Source of the DNA: Clostridia bacterium
GTDB lineage: Bacteria; Bacillota; Clostridia; Oscillospirales; CAG-272
Length of the DNA: 64,000 nucleotides
Reading direction: 5' to 3'
Assembly (NCBI GenBank): GCA_029007295.1
Contig: JAQXHN010000003.1
Span: 47,344-111,343 of the forward strand
How positions within the stretch are numbered: the stretch's first letter is position 1; the number at the start of each line of letters is the position of its first letter. Positions 50,256 to 60,432 of this stretch are shown here, one piece after another. A model generated the notes under the pieces. That model was not told the origin of the DNA. It saw only the letters and a list, made by a program, of their open reading frames with translations, and did not search any database. A program made the position numbers and the translations under genes.

Positions 50256-51497
50256 ATGGCAAATACCCCAAAAGGCACCGCACCGAAATGTTCGTTTTGC
50301 GGCAGAGGAGAAAACCAGGTTGAATTTCTTATCCCGTCGCCGATTGTTAAGGGTACGTTCATTTGCAGTGACTGCGTAGATGCATGCAGCGAGCTGTTAG
50401 CTCCGGCTTATGAACAAAGGGGAAAGGCGGACGATAAAAACTCCGCACTTACAATGGAAACGCTTCCCCGCCCCTTGGAAATAAAACAGAAGCTGGATGA
50501 ATATGTAATAGGTCAGGACGCGGCAAAGAGAGCTCTTTCCGTTGCCGTTTACAACCATTACAAGAGAATACTCTCGCTTAATGCAAAAAATGACGACGAC
50601 GTTACCATATCCAAAAGCAATGTATTATTGCTCGGACCTACAGGCGTAGGTAAAACCTATCTTGCTCAGACGCTCGCAAAGACTCTGCAGGTACCCTTTG
50701 CTATCGCAGATGCAACCACGCTTACCGAAGCAGGCTATGTCGGCGAAGATGTGGAAAACATCCTTCTGAGGCTTATTCAGGCGGCTGATTTTGATATCGA
50801 TAAAGCCGAAATGGGTATAATCTATATCGACGAGATAGATAAGATTTCAAGAAGAAGCGAAAACCGTTCTATTACAAGAGATGTTTCCGGAGAAGGCGTT
50901 CAGCAGGCTCTTTTAAAAATTCTCGAGGGCACTGTTTCCAATGTCCCCCCTCAGGGCGGCAGAAAGCATCCCAATCAGGACTTTATCCAGATTAACACCG
51001 AGAATATATTATTCATCTGCGGGGGTGCATTTGACGGAATTGCGGAAATTATAGGCAAGAGAATGGGCGAACAGACAATAGGCTTCAGCTCTGCACTGCG
51101 AAACAAAAAAGAAGCAGGAACCGAGATTTATAAGGATGTCACGGCGCACGACATTATGAAATACGGTCTTATTCCCGAGCTTGTGGGCAGACTCCCTGTA
51201 ATCGTATCCCTCGACGACCTTGATCGAGAGGCACTGATACGCATACTCCGCGAGCCTAAAAATGCGATTGTTAAGCAGTATTCAAAGCTTTTCGAGCTTG
51301 ACGGAATCGCCCTTAATTTTACCGACAAAGCGCTTTGGGCGGTTGCAGACCTTGCAATAGAGAGAAAAACAGGTGCAAGAGGACTTCGCTCCATTATGGA
51401 GGAGGTAATGCTCGAACCGATGTACACACTTCCCTCTCAAAAAGGAATTACAGAGTACACGGTAACAGAGGATAATATTTGCAATATAAAAAAGTAG
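50256..51497 (+). CDS. clpX: ATP-dependent Clp protease ATP-binding subunit ClpX
   Basis: [11 protein letters not shown] zinc finger, [35 protein letters not shown]. Confidence 0.97.
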   Translation: MANTPKGTAPKCSFCGRGENQVEFLIPSPIVKGTFICSDCVDACSELLAPAYEQRGKADDKNSALTMETLPRPLEIKQKLDEYVIGQDAAKRALSVAVYNHYKRILSLNAKNDDDVTISKSNVLLLGPTGVGKTYLAQTLAKTLQVPFAIADATTLTEAGYVGEDVENILLRLIQAADFDIDKAEMGIIYIDEIDKISRRSENRSITRDVSGEGVQQALLKILEGTVSNVPPQGGRKHPNQDFIQINTENILFICGGAFDGIAEIIGKRMGEQTIGFSSALRNKKEAGTEIYKDVTAHDIMKYGLIPELVGRLPVIVSLDDLDREALIRILREPKNAIVKQYSKLFELDGIALNFTDKALWAVADLAIERKTGARGLRSIMEEVMLEPMYTLPSQKGITEYTVTEDNICNIKK

Positions 51498-51523
51498 AAT
51501 AATTCGAAAATCGGCTATATAAA

Positions 51524-51560
51524 ACCGGAGTTTACCGTATCGGTAAGCTCCGGTCATTTT
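51524..51560 (+). terminator. Terminator after clpX
   Basis: accggagtttacc-gtat-cggtaagctccggt followed by cattttatt. Confidence 0.8.
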
Positions 51561-51664
51561 ATTAAAATTTATTAATCAATATATCTGTATATCTACTCAT
51601 TTGCCGTTTTCGGTATGTTCAGTTATGTTGTGTGAACTCAATTATTGCATTTCAAGCTTCTTCA

Positions 51665-51943
51665 TCACTGAATAGTACCGAAGCGTTTTATCATCTTATC
51701 GTAAACCAAACCGTGAGCGAGCGTAATCTTTGCCGTGGTGTTTTTTGTGATGCCGGAGCAGATTTCCTTAGCTTCTGCGAGCATACAGTCTATGCCCGCA
51801 TTTTTTAGCTTATAAGCGCATAAAATTCCTGCAATCCCGCCGCCGATAATCAAAACATCGGTGCTTTTATTGCCGTTCAATTCCTCAAAGCGCACCTTCG
51901 GGGCGTTATGTTGCCATACTGATTTCATATTATCACCGTTCAT
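51665..51943 (-). pseudogene. N-terminal remnant of an FAD-dependent (DadA-like) oxidoreductase
   Basis: 92 aa with dinucleotide-binding motif DVLIIGGGIAGILCAYKLKNAGID, then stops; no remaining domain seen downstream. Confidence 0.7.
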
Positions 51944-52109
51944 AAATTTTCTTTTGAAATTATTCTTCTTCGTTTTGTAATATATGTAGTATGTGTTTTC
52001 TTAGATTGATTATTCCTGCCGATTATAGTGATTTTTTGAGCGCAAATTTATTACAGGCGCATATCTCACTTTTTTTGTCACATACTAAAAAGAAACATTT
52101 GGGGGCAAA

Positions 52110-52787
52110 ATGGATATTATTAAGGTCATATTGACATCGCTTTTGTCGGTAGCCGCACTGTTTATTATCACAAAAATTATGGGACACAAGCAAGTGGCTC
52201 AGCTTGACTTTTTTGACTACGTTTCGGGCATAACAATCGGCTCGATTGGTGCGGAGCTGGCAACAGAATTGGAAAAGCCGTATAAGCCGTTGATTGCTCT
52301 TGCCGTTTACGGACTTACATCATTGGTATTGAATTTGATTACACACAAAATTCCCCGTGCAAGAAAATATATTAACGGAACGCCGACAATCTTAATGGAC
52401 GGCGGCAAAATCTACCGTAAAAACTTAAAAAAGGCAAAAATTGATTTGTCGGAATTAATGCTGATGTGTCGAGAACAGGGATTTTTTGATCTTGATGAAA
52501 TACAGACGTCTGTTTACGAGCATAACGGAAAGCTTTCAATTCTTCCAAAATCGGAAAACAGACCTGCAACGCCAAAGGATATGGATATCCCGGTGAAAGC
52601 CGCTCACATCGGAGTTGAGGTGATCATGGACGGACGAATTATGGAGGATAACCTTACCCGTGCGGGGCGCGACGTTAACTGGCTTTCAAAGCAGTTAAAG
52701 CAGCAGGGGCAAAATGACGCCAAAAAAATATTACTCGCCGTTTACAGTCCGGAAAAGGACAAGCTTACTCTGTATTCGAACGAATAA
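52110..52787 (+). CDS. DUF421 / YetF family membrane protein
   Basis: Three N-terminal TMs; MGHKQVAQLDFFDYVSGITIGSIGAELA, LMLMCREQGFFDLDEIQTSVYEHNGKLSILPK. Confidence 0.9.
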   Translation: MDIIKVILTSLLSVAALFIITKIMGHKQVAQLDFFDYVSGITIGSIGAELATELEKPYKPLIALAVYGLTSLVLNLITHKIPRARKYINGTPTILMDGGKIYRKNLKKAKIDLSELMLMCREQGFFDLDEIQTSVYEHNGKLSILPKSENRPATPKDMDIPVKAAHIGVEVIMDGRIMEDNLTRAGRDVNWLSKQLKQQGQNDAKKILLAVYSPEKDKLTLYSNE

Positions 52788-52897
52788 TTTCGGCATATCC
52801 CGTGAAGATATGCTTTATTAATAGGCAAAGTTATTGACTATTTTTTCAAAATCAGTTACAATATAGTATCCGGTAAAAACAGGAGTATTTAGTATTT

Positions 52898-55800
52898 ATG
52901 GGAAAAAAATTTGAATTATCAAGGTGGGCTGTGCTGTCGGCTTTTGACGAAGGCACCGGAAAAAATCTTAACACAAAGCACATAAAGCACAACGCTGACG
53001 GAAATGTAGTTTGCGTTCCTTGCCGGGAAGAATCCGCAAATTTAAAAGGCTTCAAGGCGTATCAAATCGGCTTTGAATGGCAGGAGCCAAGAGACATTAC
53101 CGGCGTTCGGATTGGTTTTGACAGGAATTTTGACTATGAGGATATTGACGAGGTTTACATCCAGTATTGGAAAAACTCGTGGCCTGACGCAACTCCGGAG
53201 CACAGAGCCGGAGCTTTAAGAGGCTGGATGAGCACGGACGATGCATTTAACGGTCGATTCAAAGAAGCATTCGGCGAAATTAAAATAGATTCCAATGGGG
53301 TTGAAGTTGTTTTTGACCATATTGATATTTCCGAATTCGGCGGCAGCTTGTATAGGCCCGGAAACTACGCTTATGCGTCAAAGGATTATAATGCGTTCTT
53401 CAGGAGAACGCTTAAGATACGCGCCGTATTTATATCAAGGTCCGCTCCCGTTATTTCCTCCTATGAAATAATCGGAGACGCCGACGTTTGCGAAAAGGAA
53501 TGCGTAATATATCAAAATGTGTTCGGAAGCGTTGAAGGAATTTCTCTTTCCGAAAAGGATATTTCCGTTTACAACGGAGAGATAAAGAACATTTCCGGAG
53601 ACGGTACATATTCAATTAAATATACCGCAACGGAAAATCCAAACTGTGACGGCGACAGAACCTCGCTCTGCCTTGAAACGAAGGGACTTTATCCCTTCAG
53701 TATCTACGACAGCGACATTGATAAAGGAGTTTATCTTAAGGATTACGACATTCTTGTATGCAGAAAATGCGAAAAAGAACCGAGGGAGCTTGTGAACGAG
53801 CTTGTAAATTCCAAGGCGATATTCGATAAGATTACCGATGAGCCGGAACAAACTCTCGAAAGAGCATTTCGCGACATACCCGAAATGGACGTTACAAAGC
53901 AGCAGCCCTTCGGCAGATATGTAATTCTCGGCTGGGAGGGACTGCGGAAAAAGTTTTGTCTTAAATACAACGGAGAGATTTTTTCCGACAAAACCCTATC
54001 AAAATGCACAAAACGAGATTTAAAGGATACCCTATGGGCGGGAGCCGAGCTACACTATAAAATATCAACAGGCGATCCCGCCAAACGGCACATAAATCGG
54101 GGCGATTGCACGCAATCAATGCCTGACGCACGCATTCCGGTTTATGTTACAAGGTGGTTTGACCGAGATATCGAATATACTCAGACGTCGTTTTGCATTC
54201 CGAAGGACTTATCTCTTATCGGCAAAACAGATTTAAAGGGCGATGAGGACATTATCGTGTTAAACCGCGTCGATATAAGAAATGCGTCTGACACAGAGCA
54301 TACTGCAAGGCTGTATATCGAGCCCTCTCCGTCTGAAAAATTAGAGCTGTCAGGCTCTCATTTAACGGCTGTAGGCAGAGTGTTACCCGACGATACCGTT
54401 GAATACGGATGGAAAATTCAAAAGTATCCGAGAAAATATATGCGTCTTGACGTCAAATTCTCAAAGGGCGAGGTGCACACCGTTCCTCAGCCGATAAACG
54501 GTAATATTACTCTGTCAATGCGTCCGGGACAGTCCGACATAACAACAATGCACGACGGCAGAAGGATGGAATTCAATACCCCGACCTCAATAGCTACAAC
54601 CCTTCTGTACGAGGTTGAATTGGCTCCGTTTGAATGCGCTCGCCTGGATTATGCCGTACCCTTTAACACCCCTGCGGCAAAAGAGGATATGGATAATATC
54701 AGTAATTATGATTTTGAAGAATGTCTAAAACAAATGTCCGATTTCTGGACAGCCTTCGCAGATAAGAGCGCAAAAATATCCCTGCCCGACGATAAGCGCT
54801 TAAACGATTTCATAAAAGCGGTGCCCTGGCATATTACAATGACCGCCATGCGTGATACGAAGTCGGGCAACTACATAATCCCGGCGGCAACATACACCTA
54901 TTCGGCATGCGGAAATGAAGCCTGTATGCAAATTCGCCTAATGGATTACCTCGGCTATCACGATTACGCCGAAAAGTATCTTGAGGGGTATATTCAAACT
55001 CAGGGAATGGGCGCTCTTGACGGAAATTTTAAAACTCAGGACGGGGTGTTCTTTGCAACAAACTACGGTGGCAGAGGAACAAGCGACGACGAATTTTCAT
55101 ACAACCTTGACCACGGCTATATTCTATCATGCTTTGCAGACCACTATTTTTTAACCGGCGACAAGGAATGGCTTGCAAGAATCGCTCCAAACCTAATAAA
55201 GGGCTGTGAATTTATCTTCCGTGAAAGAGAGGCCACCAAGATAAACGACGCACGCGGCGAAAAGGTTTGCTATTACGGACTTCTGCCTCACGGACACCTG
55301 GAGGACAACGCCGAGTGGCGTTGTTGGTTCGCCGTAAATGCGCACATGTACGGCGGCATTGTTCGGTGCATTGACGCCCTGCGTGAAATTAATCACCCGG
55401 AGTGCAATAGATTAATAAGGATGGCTGACGATTACAAGGAAGACATTCTTTTCTGCATTAAACTTGCGCTTAAGAATTCCCCTGCCGTCGGAGCCGGCGA
55501 CGGGTCGTTTATACCTCATTTACCCACAAGATGCGAGCTTAGAGGACGGGACTTGGGATGGTTCAGAGAAGCCGCATACGGTCCTTTGCATTTAGTCTAC
55601 GGCAAAGTCCTCGACGCCGACGAAAAACTTACCGAATGGATTTTGCGGGATTTGGAGGACAACCTCTTTATTTCAAAGTCACACGGAAGAATAGCGGACA
55701 GAGAAAAGAACTGGTTCAGCCACGGCGGAGTCACAATTCAGTCTAACCTGCTGTTTAACGATTTTGTATACCTTGAGCGCAACGAGCCGGAAAAAGCGAT

Positions 55801-56275
55801 AAGGACGCTATTCAACAATTTTGCGGTTAACCTATACCGTGATTTAAACTGCTTTACGGAACATGCGGTTCCCGAATTCGGACACGGTATCGGCCCGTTT
55901 TTCAAAACTCCCGATGAATCGCAGTTCCTTTGCTTCCTGAGATGCCATTTGATAAGAGAAGCCGACAACACCCTGTTTCTTTTGCAGGGCGCCCCGAGGG
56001 CTTGGTTCGAGCCGGGAAAGGAAATTTCGTTTACCGATTTGCCGAGCTTTTTCGGAAAGATATCGCTTAGCACCGAAACGAAAGACTGCGAAACAAGAAT
56101 TAATATCGCTGCCAAAAACAGAAAAACTCCGTATGAAATTAAGCTATTTGTACGTGATTCAAAAAAGAGAACGGCAACGGACGTTTTTGTAAACGGAAAG
56201 ACCGCTGAAATTAAGGACGACGTCGTCACGATAAAAGCTAACGAAAATACGTATGAAATTATTATTAAATATTAA
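52898..56275 (+). CDS. Large six-hairpin ((alpha/alpha)6) glycosidase-like protein, 1125 aa
   Basis: N-terminal discoidin-like beta region (GFEWQEPRDITGVRIGFD...VYIQYWKNSWP), middle beta-sandwich, helical-barrel motifs (YSACGNEACMQIRLMDYLGYHDYAEKYLEGYI..., DHGYILSCFADHYFLTGDKEWL), C-terminal RAWFEPGKEISFTDLPSFFGKISL. Family not resolved. Confidence 0.6.
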   Translation: MGKKFELSRWAVLSAFDEGTGKNLNTKHIKHNADGNVVCVPCREESANLKGFKAYQIGFEWQEPRDITGVRIGFDRNFDYEDIDEVYIQYWKNSWPDATPEHRAGALRGWMSTDDAFNGRFKEAFGEIKIDSNGVEVVFDHIDISEFGGSLYRPGNYAYASKDYNAFFRRTLKIRAVFISRSAPVISSYEIIGDADVCEKECVIYQNVFGSVEGISLSEKDISVYNGEIKNISGDGTYSIKYTATENPNCDGDRTSLCLETKGLYPFSIYDSDIDKGVYLKDYDILVCRKCEKEPRELVNELVNSKAIFDKITDEPEQTLERAFRDIPEMDVTKQQPFGRYVILGWEGLRKKFCLKYNGEIFSDKTLSKCTKRDLKDTLWAGAELHYKISTGDPAKRHINRGDCTQSMPDARIPVYVTRWFDRDIEYTQTSFCIPKDLSLIGKTDLKGDEDIIVLNRVDIRNASDTEHTARLYIEPSPSEKLELSGSHLTAVGRVLPDDTVEYGWKIQKYPRKYMRLDVKFSKGEVHTVPQPINGNITLSMRPGQSDITTMHDGRRMEFNTPTSIATTLLYEVELAPFECARLDYAVPFNTPAAKEDMDNISNYDFEECLKQMSDFWTAFADKSAKISLPDDKRLNDFIKAVPWHITMTAMRDTKSGNYIIPAATYTYSACGNEACMQIRLMDYLGYHDYAEKYLEGYIQTQGMGALDGNFKTQDGVFFATNYGGRGTSDDEFSYNLDHGYILSCFADHYFLTGDKEWLARIAPNLIKGCEFIFREREATKINDARGEKVCYYGLLPHGHLEDNAEWRCWFAVNAHMYGGIVRCIDALREINHPECNRLIRMADDYKEDILFCIKLALKNSPAVGAGDGSFIPHLPTRCELRGRDLGWFREAAYGPLHLVYGKVLDADEKLTEWILRDLEDNLFISKSHGRIADREKNWFSHGGVTIQSNLLFNDFVYLERNEPEKAIRTLFNNFAVNLYRDLNCFTEHAVPEFGHGIGPFFKTPDESQFLCFLRCHLIREADNTLFLLQGAPRAWFEPGKEISFTDLPSFFGKISLSTETKDCETRINIAAKNRKTPYEIKLFVRDSKKRTATDVFVNGKTAEIKDDVVTIKANENTYEIIIKY

Positions 56276-56290
56276 ATTTAGGAGTACAAA

Positions 56291-57841
56291 ATGAAAAACT
56301 GGTTAAATGACGCTGTAGTTTATGAAATATACCCTCAATCCTATTACGATTCCAACGGAGACGGTATCGGCGATTTGCAGGGTATTATTGCAAAGCTCGA
56401 CTACATTCAGTCCCTCGGATTTACCGCAATCTGGTTAAACCCCATTAATGCAAGCTCGTTCCGCGACGCAGGCTACGACGTTACTGATTACTACAATGTA
56501 GCTCCCCGCTACGGCACGAACGAAGATTACAAGCAGCTAACGAGCGAGTGTCACAAGAGAGGTATGAAGTGTATATTTGACCTCGTACCGGGTCATACGT
56601 CAATAGACCATCCCTGGTTTTTAGAGTCGCAAAAGGCGGAAAAGAACGAGTACACAAACCGCTATATATGGTCGGAAGAGGCCTTCGGCGACGGCGTGGG
56701 TCTTGCGGGCTTCGGCGAAAGAGACGCAAAGGTATTGAATAACTTTTTCTGGAGTCAGCCTGCTCTCAACTACGGATATGCCCATCCCAATCCGAACAAT
56801 CCCTGGGAGCTTCCCGTCGACCACCCCGACTGCCTCGCTATGAGAAAGGAACTGATGAACATCATTGACTTTTGGATAGATTTGGGCACGGATGCATTCA
56901 GGGTCGATATGGCGGCTCATCTTATAAAAAACGACTGGGACGACGGAAAGGCTACAAGCGACTTGTGGCATGAGGTACGCGCTCACATCGAAGCAAAGAA
57001 TCCGAATGTTCTTATGATTGCTGAGTGGGCGTTCCCCGAGAGGGCGATTAAATCCGGCTTCCATCTCGACTTTTTACTGCATTCGGGTCCCAGCGCATAC
57101 CGCTCTCTTTTCCGCTATGAAAAGGGAAGAAATACGACAAACGACATGATAGGCCATTCCTACTTTGCAAAGGACGGCAAAGGTAACATCAACGAATATC
57201 TTGACCGTTTCCTTTTCGATTATACGGAAACCAAGGGAAAGGGTTATATCGGTATGATAACCGGCAATCACGATATGCAGCGCCTTGCATACCGCCGCAC
57301 TCCCGAAGAATTAAAGGCGGCTATTCTCTTCCTCTTTACAATGCCGGGCGTTCCCTTTGTCTACTACGGAGACGAGATAGGAATGGACTACATTGAGGGT
57401 CTTCCCTCCAAGGAGGGCGGATACATCCGCACCGGAGCAAGAACTCCGATGCAGTGGAACAACGAAAAAAATCACGGCTTTTCGACAAGCGACACGCCGT
57501 ATCTTCCGACAGATGAAAGAGAAGGCGCTCCCACGGTTGAAGCTCAAATAGACGACGATAGCTCCGTACTCGGCTTTGTACGTCAAATAATTAAAATTCA
57601 CCGTGAAATACCCGCCTTCCATGCAGAAGGAGAGTTCAATATTTTGCTTCCCTCCTATCCTTTCGTATTCGAGAGAACGGCAGACGGCAGAAAATACATA
57701 ATTGCAATCAACCCCTCCGACCAAAAGAGATATTTTGACGCCCCTGAAATTTCGAACGTTCTCATTTCCCAGAACACAGCGTTTGAGGGCAACCGTCTTG
57801 TTCTCGACAGCGTAAGCTTTATTGTCGCAGAAGAAAAATAA
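56291..57841 (+). CDS. GH13 family alpha-glucosidase / amylase-like enzyme
   Basis: DAVVYEIYPQSYYDSNGDGIGDLQGI, DAFRVDMAAHL nucleophile, MIAEWAFPE acid/base, ITGNHDMQR. Confidence 0.9.
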   Translation: MKNWLNDAVVYEIYPQSYYDSNGDGIGDLQGIIAKLDYIQSLGFTAIWLNPINASSFRDAGYDVTDYYNVAPRYGTNEDYKQLTSECHKRGMKCIFDLVPGHTSIDHPWFLESQKAEKNEYTNRYIWSEEAFGDGVGLAGFGERDAKVLNNFFWSQPALNYGYAHPNPNNPWELPVDHPDCLAMRKELMNIIDFWIDLGTDAFRVDMAAHLIKNDWDDGKATSDLWHEVRAHIEAKNPNVLMIAEWAFPERAIKSGFHLDFLLHSGPSAYRSLFRYEKGRNTTNDMIGHSYFAKDGKGNINEYLDRFLFDYTETKGKGYIGMITGNHDMQRLAYRRTPEELKAAILFLFTMPGVPFVYYGDEIGMDYIEGLPSKEGGYIRTGARTPMQWNNEKNHGFSTSDTPYLPTDEREGAPTVEAQIDDDSSVLGFVRQIIKIHREIPAFHAEGEFNILLPSYPFVFERTADGRKYIIAINPSDQKRYFDAPEISNVLISQNTAFEGNRLVLDSVSFIVAEEK

Positions 57842-57860
57842 ATAATAAGGCGAATAATAA

Positions 57861-57905
57861 ATCAAGGCAATACCGGGTTAAAACCTGTATTGCCTTGATT
57901 TCATC
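57861..57905 (+). terminator. Terminator after the GH13 gene
   Basis: atcaaggcaatac-cgggttaaaacct-gtattgccttgat. Confidence 0.75.
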
Positions 57906-58054
57906 GCATAAGTTAATTATGAATGACACCTTAAAAAACGACACAAACATATATAAAAATCACCTATAAAAATCCGTATGCTCCTGTAAAATATAATATA
58001 TAAAGGACTTTGACAGACAGTATTATAGAATAACATTATCTGTAGGACATAACG

Positions 58055-58157
58055 GAAATATTGCGACTGTGTGCAATATTGCAAAATAAAAGCAGGGAAA
58101 GCACCTAAGCTAAGTTAATAGCCGTTGTGGGCTCTAAGGCCAGCAGTGCTTTCTCTA
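58055..58157 (-). ncRNA. Candidate small structured RNA (unassigned), minus strand
   Basis: Minus strand: GAGAAAGCAC...GUGCUUUCCC closing helix with internal AGCCC/GGCU hairpin, preceded by TTGACA / extended -10 TGTTATAAT. An inverted repeat (aatattgc-gactgtgt-gcaatatt) sits at the 3' side. No ORF. Confidence 0.45.
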
Positions 58158-58162
58158 CAACC

Positions 58163-58189
58163 ATTATAACACAAAAAACTATTTGTCAA
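58163..58189 (-). promoter_or_regulatory. Promoter of the candidate RNA
   Basis: Minus strand TTGACA (forward 58184-58189), 15-nt spacer, TATAAT (forward 58163-58168), extended -10 TGtTATAAT. Confidence 0.5.
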
Positions 58190-58250
58190 GTAGTAAATCA
58201 AAAAAAATGCTTGCTGAAAACGCTGTAATCAACAATAAGGAGGTATAACT

Positions 58251-59555
58251 ATGCTGAGAATGGAAATTGCTCTGTTTTCGGTTGTTGCTTTTGTTGCATA
58301 TATTTATTTTTCGGCCGAGAAGGAACGTGCGCCTCTCCACAGAACATTTTCTGTTTTATTGGTAGCTGTGCTTGCTAATTTAATGTTTGACGGTATCACC
58401 GTCTACACAGTTCATCATTTGGAAACCATACCGAGATTATTGAACGACGCCGTCCACAGACTTTTTTTGGGCAGTATGGTTTTGACGATCTATCTGTTCT
58501 ATCAGTATATCGCCATTCTTGTTGAAACACAGACAGGAAAACCCCGGCGACTCGACCTGCCTGCCGCAATTTTTCTGCTTATTGCACAGCTTTGCAATTA
58601 TCTGTTGCCTATTTCTTACACAGTGACGGATAAAGGAAACTATTCCTCGGGTCCTTATATGTATGTTCCCTATGCGGCGGTAGTCTTTTATCTTCTGTTG
58701 TGCGCCGGACTTTTGGCGGTTAATCGTAAGCAAATTAACAAAAAAGAAAAATATACCATCGGAATCGCACTTACAATTGAATTTACCGTATGCGCTTTGC
58801 AGGCTCTGTTCCACACCTGGCTCATCAGCGGTATGGGTATAACCTTAATGACCCTATCCTTCTATCTTACTCTGGAAAATCCCGAGGCACTTAGGGCAGA
58901 GCTGACCGAACAGAAGATGTCCATGCTCTACCTGAAAAGCCAGGTAAATCCCCACTTCCTTTACAATACGTTAGACACCATCCGTATTCAGGCACAGCTG
59001 AACGGCGATACAAAAGTGGCGGAGCTTCTTATGCGTTTGGTGGATTTTTTCCGCCTCAGCGTCAAGATAGACCGTCAAATGGTCACGCTGGACGATGAGA
59101 TGGAGCTGCTGGAAGCTTACATGGAGCTGATGTGTTATCGCTACCCGGAGCTTCACTGCGAATACGACATTGACCCTGATTTGGGCGCCGCCAAGGTACC
59201 TAACTTCATTCTGCAGCCGATTGTGGAGAACAGCCTGCTGCACGGACTCAAAAACAAGGGATATCGGGGAGAGATAATTATTTCAGCCAAAGAGACGGAC
59301 GAAGACAATATTGAAATCTGCGTAAGAGATACGGGAAACGGCTTTGAGAACGGCAGAAAAGACGCAATCGATAAGATGCTTCAAAACTACGCAAGGCAAG
59401 CGCCTAAGCTCACCGGAAACAGCGTAGGAATCCTAAACGTACAAAAGCGGATTAAATTACTGTGCGGCAGGGAATACGGACTTTCATATACGGAAAACGA
59501 AGACAGCGGCGTTACCGCTCACATACTGCTGCCGATGAAGGAGAAAATAAAATGA
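58251..59555 (+). CDS. LytS/YesM-type sensor histidine kinase
   Basis: N-terminal multi-TM region; YLKSQVNPHFLYNTLDTIRIQ, QPIVENSLLHGLK, DTGNGF, GVTAHILLP. Confidence 0.9.
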   Translation: MLRMEIALFSVVAFVAYIYFSAEKERAPLHRTFSVLLVAVLANLMFDGITVYTVHHLETIPRLLNDAVHRLFLGSMVLTIYLFYQYIAILVETQTGKPRRLDLPAAIFLLIAQLCNYLLPISYTVTDKGNYSSGPYMYVPYAAVVFYLLLCAGLLAVNRKQINKKEKYTIGIALTIEFTVCALQALFHTWLISGMGITLMTLSFYLTLENPEALRAELTEQKMSMLYLKSQVNPHFLYNTLDTIRIQAQLNGDTKVAELLMRLVDFFRLSVKIDRQMVTLDDEMELLEAYMELMCYRYPELHCEYDIDPDLGAAKVPNFILQPIVENSLLHGLKNKGYRGEIIISAKETDEDNIEICVRDTGNGFENGRKDAIDKMLQNYARQAPKLTGNSVGILNVQKRIKLLCGREYGLSYTENEDSGVTAHILLPMKEKIK

Positions 59556-60292
59556 ACAAGCTGCGTGTGCTTCTAATAGATGATGAAATTATGATACGCG
59601 AGGGCTTTAAGCGTCTCTTTGACTGGGAAGCCCACGACTGTGAGGTTGTCGGCGAAGCCGCCGACGGCATGGAGGCTCTGGCAAAAATCGACAGCCTGAA
59701 TCCGGACATTGTCATTATGGACATCAACATTCCGATTATGAACGGACTGAAGGTAATACAAACGTCCCGTATAAAACATCCGGACGTCGCCTTTGTTATC
59801 GTTTCGGGATATGATGACTTTTCATACTGCCGTGAGGCTCTGCGACTTCAGATCACCGATTATATCCTAAAGCCCGTAAATTACGAGGAGTTCGGAAGCT
59901 GCATTGACAATCTGAAAATCGCCCTGTTTCGTCGCGAATCGTCAAAGCAGGAGGATCGGCACGAGGAACGAACCATTCTCGGAATCACACGGTACTTACA
60001 GGAGCATCTTGACGAGGAAATAACCCTGTATGTTCTGGCGGAACAATTTCACCTGAATCCGCAGTACATAAGTCAGCTTTTCAAAAGCGAGATAGGAGTG
60101 AATTTTTTGGCGTATCTTACCAATATTCGCATGGAACGAGCAAAAAAGCTTTTGCTGTCCACCTCGCTTTCCATTTCCGACATTTCGGAGCAGTCCGGTT
60201 ACGGGGACTACCGTGTATTTACCAAGGTGTTCAAGAAAACCGAGGGAGTAACACCCTCCCAATACCGCCGGGACTTTTTGGACAGGCAGTAA
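59552..60292 (+). CDS. YesN/AraC-type response regulator
   Basis: Start at MNKLRVLLIDDEIMIREGFKRLFDW; PDIVIMDINIPIMNGL receiver; C-terminal AraC HTH (SISDISEQSGYGDYRVFTKVFKKTEGVTPSQYR); overlaps the kinase stop. Confidence 0.93.
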   Translation: MNKLRVLLIDDEIMIREGFKRLFDWEAHDCEVVGEAADGMEALAKIDSLNPDIVIMDINIPIMNGLKVIQTSRIKHPDVAFVIVSGYDDFSYCREALRLQITDYILKPVNYEEFGSCIDNLKIALFRRESSKQEDRHEERTILGITRYLQEHLDEEITLYVLAEQFHLNPQYISQLFKSEIGVNFLAYLTNIRMERAKKLLLSTSLSISDISEQSGYGDYRVFTKVFKKTEGVTPSQYRRDFLDRQ

Positions 60293-60432
60293 TCATTATT
60301 TCGTTATTTTAAAGTATAAAAAGCTTCGATGTCTAAAAAAATGACACAATTAACTAAAAAAACAGACTATCCGACACGGAAGAATTATAGTAGAATAGTA
60401 ATGTAAAATAAAACTTTCAGGAGTTAAAAGAA

